This document shows, piece by piece, positions 38,001 to 43,320 of a stretch of DNA of 64,000 bases. Under the pieces are notes generated by a model. That model ran no database searches. It saw nothing but the letters and a program-made list of their open reading frames with translations, and had not been told where the DNA came from. Within the stretch, counting starts at the first letter, position 1. Each line of letters begins with the position of its first letter. This DNA is from JAKVAV01 sp047632755 (GTDB lineage: Bacteria > Bacteroidota > Bacteroidia > Flavobacteriales_D > Cryomorphaceae): the NCBI GenBank assembly GCA_047632755.1, contig JBLIDT010000007.1:62001-126000 (forward strand), written 5' to 3'. The position numbers were made by a program, and so were the translations under genes.

Positions 38001-39878
38001 CGTGTAAGTATAAACTCCCGCTGGATCACTTCCAGGAACGAAAAATTCTCCACCTCCGAATCCAGGAGGACCAGTCCATATCCCTCCAGGTTGAGGAGTC
38101 CCAGTCTCGTTTAGCGTGTCTGTCATGCTAAATGCGAGTTGAGTCTCGCAAACCGTCACAGCCATTGGATTACCCGCATCCGTGAAATTGGATAAAACTG
38201 TTAGCTGCATTACCTGCGAATTGAAACAACTTGTACCAGCAAATCCACCACTGTATATCAGTGTATAAGTCGAGTCAGGATCGACGGCCGCAGGGTTGTA
38301 AAGATTTGCAACTGGATTGCCGTTAATATCTTCCCAGTCTCCGCCAATGGTAGGGGTTCCTAAAAGTAGTGACTCCAAAATGACAGGAGCGTCTCCCTCA
38401 CAAATCGTAGGTGATGTAAACAATCCAGCATCAAAGACTTCACCAACATTTATAAAAATGGTGTCTTGAGCAAAGCCGCAAGCTGGGTCATTGGAGTAAT
38501 AAATAACGTATCCGTCTACCATTGGAGCACCATTGTTATAGTCAGCTGGGTTTAGAGCCCATGTTGTAGCACCACCAGTACCTGAGAAGATCAAGAAATC
38601 ATCAGGGGCAGGTGGGGGGGTGTAACCGTAGTAAATCCAGCTCCCACTCAGTGAGGCAGGCACACCTAGTAAAGAGTCGTAAGGAGCAAATGGCGGGTCC
38701 AGAAGACAAACGGTGATGTCATTCGCCGGGAATACTACGCCACCTCCAGGTGAGATGTTAAGTAGCATGGAAATCGTTGTAGGGCATCCGCCTGCATCGA
38801 CGTAGTTGTAAGTGTATATTCCCGAAGGGTCTGAAGCGGGATCTACTACGCCACCAGGTACCACTGTTCCATCGGGAAAGGTCCAAGTACCGCCAGGAAG
38901 TAATGGAATAGCGGCGTTGTTCCATAAACCGATTAATGGCTCAAGGGAATTGCTGCATAAGCTGTTGGTTGACTGAAGACCCAAATCAATGAACTGCATT
39001 GTGATGGTTGATGTTTTCAGGCATCCATCAGATCCCGTTACTTCGTAGGTGTAGTCCCCTGCAGGATCACTAAGATTAGGGTTTGTAGAAGGATTGAAAA
39101 TTGGATTACCGATGCCGTCAACTGTCCATCCAGCGGGGCCAGTCCAAGCTCCTCCAGCATCGATAGGTGGTCCTAAAAGAGTAAGAAGATTAAAAGGAGT
39201 ATTGCCGCAAATGTTAACAGGTCCGGCGGGTTCTTCACCCGATTCGGCATCACAACAATCCAAGTCGATGGATATAATTGGACCATCGACAAATTCTGCT
39301 GAAGCGCAGCCAGTGCCAGTTCCCCAGCTTCCTACCTCGCTGTCCGAATAAGCTTGAATGGCCGGTGTAATATCTGTTCCGTCAAAAGGGTTAGTGCCTC
39401 CGCCGCACTCTGCATCTAGGGTAACATCAAAACAAAATGACCAGCCTCCGCAAGGATTGCTTCCGTCTCCCCAGTTATTGCATGGATTTCCGTCTTGAGG
39501 ACCAGCTACATTTGAGTCGTAGTAAAAACCAGGGTTAGTAATGACCAAACCACCACAGGTTAAAGTTTCTAAGTAGACCCATTCTCCTGTGCCGCAACCT
39601 GTCGGTCCAACTATATTGGTGATGCTTGCCGCATCCCATGCGGGAGGAAATACAATAGCCATACCCGAAAGCCAATTGGCGCCTCCTGAAGTATAGGCAG
39701 TTACTTCTCCACAGAGTGTGAGGACTGTTCCTGCATCATAAGCTCCACTAGGAGGTACTGGGGGGTCAAATGTCCATTCTGTCTCTATACTACATTGACC
39801 GAAAGCAGTGCTCCCAGAAAATAAGATTAAAACAAAGATTAAGGTTAAGAATCTCAGCATCTTCAACATCTTCAGCAT
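32061..39878 (-). CDS. giant repetitive T9SS type B sorting domain adhesin
   Basis: A protein of about 2605 residues from the ATG at 39878 (signal peptide MLKMLKMLRFLTLIFV...STAFGQ; the frame opens at 39938, and ATGs at 39869 and 39860 also fit). After an N-terminal domain (to about 225) the first half carries about ten Ig-like repeats of about 80 residues built on GGxWTGP...P.AGxYTYT. The second half has longer repeats of about 253 residues with PNCxCPASANFVD, ELNFPSGSPTFTIDY and FLQVTPATTTxYTLTGV motifs. PAxISGxGTxCxG-type repeats, a PKD-like domain and a type B sorting domain (YVPTAFTPDNDGLNDLW ... FDRFGNIVF ... GTVTVIR) end the protein. Likely a SprB-like surface adhesin for gliding or attachment. 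Confidence 0.9.
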   Translation of the reverse strand: MLKMLKMLRFLTLIFVLILFSGSTAFGQCSIETEWTFDPPVPPSGAYDAGTVLTLCGEVTAYTSGGANWLSGMAIVFPPAWDAASITNIVGPTGCGTGEWVYLETLTCGGLVITNPGFYYDSNVAGPQDGNPCNNWGDGSNPCGGWSFCFDVTLDAECGGGTNPFDGTDITPAIQAYSDSEVGSWGTGTGCASAEFVDGPIISIDLDCCDAESGEEPAGPVNICGNTPFNLLTLLGPPIDAGGAWTGPAGWTVDGIGNPIFNPSTNPNLSDPAGDYTYEVTGSDGCLKTSTITMQFIDLGLQSTNSLCSNSLEPLIGLWNNAAIPLLPGGTWTFPDGTVVPGGVVDPASDPSGIYTYNYVDAGGCPTTISMLLNISPGGGVVFPANDITVCLLDPPFAPYDSLLGVPASLSGSWIYYGYTPPPAPDDFLIFSGTGGATTWALNPADYNNGAPMVDGYVIYYSNDPACGFAQDTIFINVGEVFDAGLFTSPTICEGDAPVILESLLLGTPTIGGDWEDINGNPVANLYNPAAVDPDSTYTLIYSGGFAGTSCFNSQVMQLTVLSNFTDAGNPMAVTVCETQLAFSMTDTLNETGTPQPGGIWTGPPGFGGGEFFVPGSDPAGVYTYTISSPCGSDSNTLTINVITLANAGIDGTLNICPADLNVPLINGLGGAPQGGGFWTLSGIPVVPPTVNGNTVADGAVYQYSVGTGTCADFSEVTISLQPGPFAGVLTTVPQEFCQTDASFSLNTLFTTPPSVLGDFWTGPLGPVAGSTFNPATAGSGNYTYTATNSCGSDDVTIFISIETSPNAGNSGPLVVCDNGTVSIDLFASLGAGVTTGGTWTGPAGWTLTGGNPIFDPTSDPAGAYTYTVQSLPNNLCTATATINVSYIATGDAGLDNTIAACGTDATFNMLDSLNGTPDGGGDWFPSGPLFNPTLSAPIAYTYLITNPGCSSSISTLTVNLQSPPDAGQNTVVTLCESLGNIDLTAELNGTPVGGGVWTDLATGTTVSNPYNLAGSCGSSVSLEYTVEAGICISSSTLDMTIQCPPNAGANVATTQCADNSGFDLFSILDPTADAGSFTNTTSGLAVPGGIVTLSAGAAGSYTYTVPGGQCPDDIAFYTLNLQTPISVVLNAQCTPSQTQYVVTLTVTGGDGNYTVTGLPGGPFVGNTYVSAPIAAGSTYSFSVDDTGPCAPFVQAVTPSPNCACAADAEFVDTSVAICEGGTANIELNFPSGAPTFTIDYTDGTNIFTNQGPFISGDFLQVTPATTTVYTLTGVNDQNCSTSVNDVVTVTVETTPDAGPDVPALDFCGSGGVLVLSSIIDAAADQPGIFTNSGGTVVATVPQISASSGTYIYTVSGTQCPNDAASYTLNIIDPITVNVVSAVCNLAQTAYTVTLEISGGDGSYVVTNLAGSLNTSVSPAVFTSNPITTGTPYSYTVSDTGPCPDVVAGPINSPNCSCPASANFVDGSISICQGSTANIELNFPSGSPTFTIDYSDGTNTFTNQGPYVSGDFLQVTPATTTTYTLTGVADQNCNTSASDAITVVVEAPPIAGPDVIEAFCASNAAFNLSTLVDGAVASTTGDFFDSGGVQVPGNTINLNSSSSDVYTYEVSATVCPSDQALYTITINDPIAISNILVECNSAQTGYIVSFDIEGGDGNYAVAAGGSYAGTILPGSPVSYESALIPNDTDYSFTISDGSPCSDQIVGGLDPDCDCPAAVSLTGTTAICNGDCATLSFNLEGDGPWDVVYENSLDSSNPISLIDIANGHMVTVCPSATATYTILSVDDVNCSGLVNGLPVTVTVDSPLSVNNLTETCDAVNENYTVSFTVNGGIPGTYQVNPFGQSFVGGVYQSFPISSGSPYSFTVSDAGACASVLVEGVFQCVCITDAGSIAPGLIEICEDENLIIPFNGDDVLDGNDGYQFILHEGSETNIGFIVDRYTAATISTPNGIVFGQTYYITGVAGNTDPFGNVILTEDCANQTNGIPVIFHALPSALISGFGTICPGEAVDITVSLTGVGPWIFEYAINAAPQTPVSTTDNEYVFPTTTAGNYTLLSVSDANCDGSVSGLVQVSNFATPTAVLSGDGDVCENSGDGPLVNLTGQAPWTIFYSIDGVENTDPITTFNNQFTIPAEEDGNYTLTLLSDANCVGTVSGVLDVTILTAPTALISGGGTVCEGDELPFEVELTGDGPWSFIYTIDGIPQPSITTSGNSYIFSSAVSGDYIITQVNDQSCSGEALDSDAALIVNLLPTAEVLSNQDQICIGQELELIYDLQGTPPFTLTYLLNEDTITLTGLTTDYLEVLQPTTPVFTQVLYVEDSSNPVCFSTPNNSKFIPVGELPDAPILQDDTICSDAGSVLIGLDGVPELEYTWSPADRLSDPKDPNPTFILGDDDFSPFVRQYTFILTASNGDCVADDTLTITVDPGPTARFTYNPNPVNSEDTKVRFLNQSSTGDEAIYFWEFDSLDTSQEFNPVYEFPGGVLANYTVTLTVIDPLIGCIDEWSDIIKVKPEMLVYVPTAFTPDNDGLNDLWKPVLSNIDENDYLLSVFDRFGNIVFETRNPNKSWNGSMQGDDYYVKTGLYVWQIETKNPLSLEKVDFKGTVTVIR
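35230..36745 (-). repeat. two tandem ~759-base coding repeats inside the giant adhesin
   Basis: Two neighbouring units are offset by exactly 759 bases (253 codons). Their best-conserved parts, 35341-35475 and 36100-36234, are about three quarters identical at the DNA level by eye. Both encode a GGTANIELNFPSG / GSTANIELNFPSG-type segment and a FLQVTPATTT segment. A third, more diverged unit lies near 34480-34740. The unit edges are approximate. Confidence 0.7.
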
Positions 39879-40196
39879 TTCTGAATGGTTTTCTTTTTCG
39901 ATTTGCATCGATTGTGATAAGAAGTGCAACAATAACACCTCTTCAATGTGACGTTTAGACTTTTTTTAAGTTGCCCGTAAAAAAGCACGAATTACTTGAA
40001 TTTTAAAGAGTGAAAATAGGACAATTACTGGAAACTCTTGCATGCCTTTTTTTCAGTAGTATCAAGACAAGTAAGACAAATAATTTTTCTTCGTTATCTA
40101 ATGTGCCCAACGGCAAATAAGGACGATAGGAATACTATAATAAAGAAGGCCCGTGCAAAACGAGCCTTTCTTTTCTATTTCTTAGAAGGTTGTCCT
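39879..40196. other. intergenic region between giant adhesin and PKD anti-sigma-like gene
   Basis: About 320 bases with no supportable gene. It contains the probable terminator of the sigma/anti-sigma unit (40142-40173) and the presumed promoter of the giant adhesin. The closest -7 match on the minus strand is TATTGTTG at 39934-39927 (one base off TAnnTTTG), 49 bases before the ATG at 39878 and downstream of the ATG at 39938, which argues for the later start. It is A/T-rich with homopolymer runs and is a natural place to look for an ECF-type promoter. Confidence 0.5.
40142..40173 (-). terminator. probable terminator of the ECF sigma/anti-sigma unit
   Basis: GGCCCGT-GCAAA-ACGAGCC (40148-40166) forms a 7-base-pair stem with one mismatch, extended by A-T pairs on both sides. 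On the minus strand it is followed by a T-rich stretch. It lies 30 bases after the stop of the PKD anti-sigma-like gene and would separate it from the giant adhesin gene. Confidence 0.6.
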
Positions 40197-41483
40197 TTAT
40201 CGAACGCTCAAAGTACCATGGTAAATGTTGAAAACAACTTCAGAGTCGACTATCATCATCCACTCATATTCTCCGTTGCTTACTCCTTCACCTTTCTTGT
40301 TTTTTCCATTCCATCCTTTAGAACCAAAAGACTCGAATATTTCTTCACCCGTGCTCTTTTTAAATACTCTAAAATCAGTGACCTCTCCATTGTCAACGAT
40401 TGCTCCAGGAGCAAAATCACTGGCATAAGCAGATGAGTATAGTTGAGGGAATTGATTTCCTGCTTTAATGATGTGAATCTCTTTAGTCAGGCTGTCAGAG
40501 CAGTTCCCCGCGTTTTCCGCAATCAATTCAACATCAAACCTAGTGTTGTCCGCGATACTGAGCAACAGGTCAGAGCCTTCTGACACCTTCTCTTCACTAT
40601 CCACAAGCCATACAAACTCTGCAGCATTCATTGACATATCTATCAATTTGATCGCTGTCATAGAACTAATCTTAAGATCAAATCTTGCATCAGGCGCTTC
40701 GTGTACTTCGATCATTGCTTGCACGACGTTGGAAGAAATTTGACCAGAGCCAACAGCCGTTGCTGAAAGAGAGACATCAAAAATTCCTTCTTTATTGAAT
40801 ACATGCGTAGGATTTTCTTCATTGCTGAAGAAACCGTCTCCGAAGTTCCATAAGTATTTCGCATTTGATCCGTATTCTTCAGGAGCATCAAAGTCTATTG
40901 TCAAACCAGTGCAACCTATTTTTATGGAAGCAAAAGATTTGTCTACTTTTTCAGCATAGAGATCGTTGGAAATACTTTGATCCGTGGAGTTTTCTGAGGA
41001 AGAAATCTTTTTAGCTTCAGAAAGAACAGCTACTAAAGTCGATTTCTGCTCGTCGGTGAAATTTTCGGATCTGTTTGTTTTTATTCCTTTGCTAATCAGA
41101 CTTGAGTCTGTGTTTATTTCAGATTTGGATTGCTTTTGCTCAGAGTTTTCTTCAGCGGAGCCCTCAAAAGCAAATTGCTTTTTAATTTCGGGGTTGTCAG
41201 ATTTTGGTTTGTCGCCTATTGATCCGTCACTGGCTTCAGTTTTTTGATTTTCAGTAAGCTGGATTGGAGCACTTGTATCAGAAGTAAGAATAAGCATGGT
41301 TGCAAAAATTGCACCTGCAATAGCCAATCCCGTCGTGACAGATTTGAAAAAATCTAAAATGCCAGGTGAAGTAGCGCCAAGTTCCTTTTCAACTCCATCC
41401 CATACGGTAGAATCATATGGAAATTCGTGATTTTCGTACGTCTCCTTGATCAATCGATCAAAATCATTCAACTGATTTGCCAT
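40197..41483 (-). CDS. membrane-anchored PKD protein, anti-sigma-factor-like, with T9SS-like C-terminus
   Basis: A 428-residue single-pass protein. Residues 1-44 are predicted cytoplasmic and contain FDRLIKETYENHEFPYDSTVWDGVEKEL-like features, read in part, that recall the N-termini of Bacteroidota anti-sigma proteins. Residues 45-66 form one membrane helix. A Ser/Glu/Lys-rich linker (70-180) follows, then two PKD-like domains (about 190-345; NAKYLWNFGDGFFSNEENP). The last 85 residues resemble a T9SS type B sorting domain (FPQLYSSAYASDFAPGA ... FRVFKKSTGEEIFES ... GWNGKNKKGEGVSNGEY ... GTLSVR). There is no signal peptide. It overlaps the ECF sigma gene by 20 bases, which supports an anti-sigma role; that role is inferred. 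Confidence 0.75.
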   Translation of the reverse strand: MANQLNDFDRLIKETYENHEFPYDSTVWDGVEKELGATSPGILDFFKSVTTGLAIAGAIFATMLILTSDTSAPIQLTENQKTEASDGSIGDKPKSDNPEIKKQFAFEGSAEENSEQKQSKSEINTDSSLISKGIKTNRSENFTDEQKSTLVAVLSEAKKISSSENSTDQSISNDLYAEKVDKSFASIKIGCTGLTIDFDAPEEYGSNAKYLWNFGDGFFSNEENPTHVFNKEGIFDVSLSATAVGSGQISSNVVQAMIEVHEAPDARFDLKISSMTAIKLIDMSMNAAEFVWLVDSEEKVSEGSDLLLSIADNTRFDVELIAENAGNCSDSLTKEIHIIKAGNQFPQLYSSAYASDFAPGAIVDNGEVTDFRVFKKSTGEEIFESFGSKGWNGKNKKGEGVSNGEYEWMMIVDSEVVFNIYHGTLSVR

Positions 41484-42066
41484 CTCTCCTTTTTAATTCT
41501 TTAAGCAGTATCTTTTTCATGTTAGCCCTAGCTTTCGCTAAGTTCGATTTACTCGTACCAACATTGATGTTCAACTCTTCTGCAATTTCTTGATGAGAAA
41601 AGTTCTCAAAAACATAAAGATTGAAAACGTTTCTGTAAGCAGTTGAAAGTTCATTCATACCCTTTTTGATATCTGAAACTTCTAACTGGAATTCTTCAGG
41701 CGCTTCCTCCTCATCCTCAATTGCTATGTCGCCGTAGTCCTCAATCGGTTTTGTCTCGTTAGACATTTGATGAGAACTTTTTTGTTTTCTAGTGAAATCA
41801 ATGGCTGTATTAACCATTATTCTTCTTATCCAACCTTCGAATGAACCTTTGTAATTAAACCGTTCAAGGCTCTTAAAAACCTTGATAAAGCCATCCTGTA
41901 CTATGTCTTTTGCCTGATCATCATCAGGCGTATATCTCCTGCAAACGGACATCATTTTACTGTAAAAGGAGCGAAAAATCAACTCCTGACTCTTGCGATT
42001 GTTTCGCAAACAACCGTCGATCAGTATTTTGAGCTGATCTTTATCCATATTTTGCAGGTCGATCAT
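41464..42066 (-). CDS. ECF-type RNA polymerase sigma-70 factor
   Basis: A 200-residue extracytoplasmic-function sigma factor. Region 2 spans about 22-95: ELIFRSFYSKMMSVCRRYTP, DIVQDGFIKVFKSLERF and the -10-recognition FEGWIRRIMVNTAIDF. An acidic linker spans about 100-130, and region 4 about 130-185, with the helix-turn-helix NFSHQEIAEELNINVGTSKS. ECF factors direct RNA polymerase to specific promoters and are usually held by an adjacent anti-sigma factor. The next gene overlaps by 20 bases and encodes a membrane protein, so that partner is the candidate. The two giant T9SS proteins downstream are candidate targets. Confidence 0.93.
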   Translation of the reverse strand: MIDLQNMDKDQLKILIDGCLRNNRKSQELIFRSFYSKMMSVCRRYTPDDDQAKDIVQDGFIKVFKSLERFNYKGSFEGWIRRIMVNTAIDFTRKQKSSHQMSNETKPIEDYGDIAIEDEEEAPEEFQLEVSDIKKGMNELSTAYRNVFNLYVFENFSHQEIAEELNINVGTSKSNLAKARANMKKILLKELKRRDGKSVE

Positions 42067-42279
42067 GTGTTAGACGTGGCCAAGGGGTGACGGTTGCCAT
42101 CCATTCTTCAAAGCCAAAACTGTAAGTAGTCAAGGTGCAATGGTTTCTGATTTTTTTTGGCGCTTAAAGATACATTTGATAGTGAAACGACAAAGGATCG
42201 ACAATTGTGTGTCTTCATTTGTTGATTGTCCTGATTAACTAAATTGGTGGTTCCTGCCAGAAGGAGTAAAGCTATCTCT

Positions 42280-42287
42280 TATATTTG
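42280..42287 (+). promoter_or_regulatory. putative -7 element of mdh
   Basis: TATATTTG matches TAnnTTTG, 37 bases before the mdh ATG at 42325. It lies inside the upstream extension of the reading frame, which argues against a start at 42244. Confidence 0.45.
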
Positions 42288-42324
42288 TGGAAATTTTGAA
42301 AATCTCAACAAACACAATCATACC

Positions 42325-43260
42325 ATGAAAGTTACAGTAGTAGGTGCGGGAAATGTAGGAGCTACCTGCGCCAATGTTTTAGCCCAAAGAGAAGTGGCTA
42401 ATGAAATTGTTCTTTTGGATATCAAAGAAGGATATGCTGAAGGAAAAGCGTTAGACATCTGGGAGACTTCTCCCATTAATCTTTACGATTCGCGCATAAC
42501 AGGTTCTACCAACGATTACTCAAAAACCGCTGGTTCTGAAGTCGTAGTTATTACTTCGGGGCTGCCCCGCAAGCCTGGTATGACTAGAGACGATTTGATC
42601 GCAACCAATGCAGGTATCGTGAAAAGCGTTACGGAACAAGCCATCAAATATTCTCCTGATGCCAAAATAGTCATAGTGAGTAATCCTTTAGATGTGATGA
42701 CTTACGCGGCTTACCTTACTGCAAAAGTGGACTCGAGTCGTGTATTCGGCATGGCAGGCGTGCTCGATACGGCGCGCTACCGATCTTTCTTAGCCATGGA
42801 GTTGAATGTTTCCCCAAAGGATATCCAAGCGGTATTGATGGGAGGTCACGGAGATACAATGGTACCTCTTCCAAGATATACTACCGTTGCTGGTATCCCT
42901 GTTACAGAGATGATCTCTGAAGATAAGCTCAATGCAATTATTGCCCGAACCAAAAAAGGTGGTGGAGAAATAGTAAATCTTCTTGGAACCAGCGCTTGGT
43001 ATGCTCCAGGAGCTGCAGCCGCTCAGATGGTAGAAGCGATCGTAAAGGATCAGAAGAGAATCTTCCCAACTTGTGCATGGTTAAATGGCGAATATGGCTT
43101 GAAGGATATGTATTTAGGCGTTCCTGTAAAGTTAGGCATCAATGGTATTGAAGAAATAATCGAACTTGACCTAAATGAGCAAGAGAAAGGTCTTCTTTAC
43201 GAATCTGCCAACTCGGTAAGAGAAGTAATGGAGGTATTAGACAAAATGAATCTGAAGTAG
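42325..43260 (+). CDS. mdh: malate dehydrogenase
   Basis: Malate dehydrogenase interconverts malate and oxaloacetate with NAD in the TCA cycle. From the ATG at 42325 it has 311 residues, the usual length of the LDH-like Mdh type. It starts with the NAD-binding MKVTVVGAGNVGATCANVLA, then has substrate-site TSGLPRKPGMTRDDLI (about 78-93, two arginines), VSNPLDVMTYAA (about 117) and the catalytic His175 in GGHGDTMVPL. The frame stays open 27 codons upstream to 42244, but that part is not conserved and contains the promoter. It is a single gene ending at a terminator shared with the convergent propeller gene. Confidence 0.97.
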   Translation: MKVTVVGAGNVGATCANVLAQREVANEIVLLDIKEGYAEGKALDIWETSPINLYDSRITGSTNDYSKTAGSEVVVITSGLPRKPGMTRDDLIATNAGIVKSVTEQAIKYSPDAKIVIVSNPLDVMTYAAYLTAKVDSSRVFGMAGVLDTARYRSFLAMELNVSPKDIQAVLMGGHGDTMVPLPRYTTVAGIPVTEMISEDKLNAIIARTKKGGGEIVNLLGTSAWYAPGAAAAQMVEAIVKDQKRIFPTCAWLNGEYGLKDMYLGVPVKLGINGIEEIIELDLNEQEKGLLYESANSVREVMEVLDKMNLK

Positions 43261-43287
43261 TCTGTACAGATCAATACAATGAAGTTA

Positions 43288-43320
43288 AAGAGGTCGTCCA
43301 CTGGGTCGGCCTCTTATTTT
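43288..43320 (+). terminator. terminator between mdh and the convergent propeller gene
   Basis: AAGAGGTCG (43288-43296) pairs with CGGCCTCTT (43307-43315), with one G-T pair, around a 10-base loop that can partly pair itself. ATTTTTTG follows. The right arm overlaps the stop codon of the opposite-strand gene. Confidence 0.7.

Noticed and set aside
28064..39878. Possible CRISPR or tandem-repeat array in the A/T-rich repeat region
   Set aside because: The repeats are in frame, coding, diverged and far longer than CRISPR repeats.
42244..42324. Longer mdh start
   Set aside because: It contains the -7 promoter box, and the known Mdh N-terminus begins at 42325.
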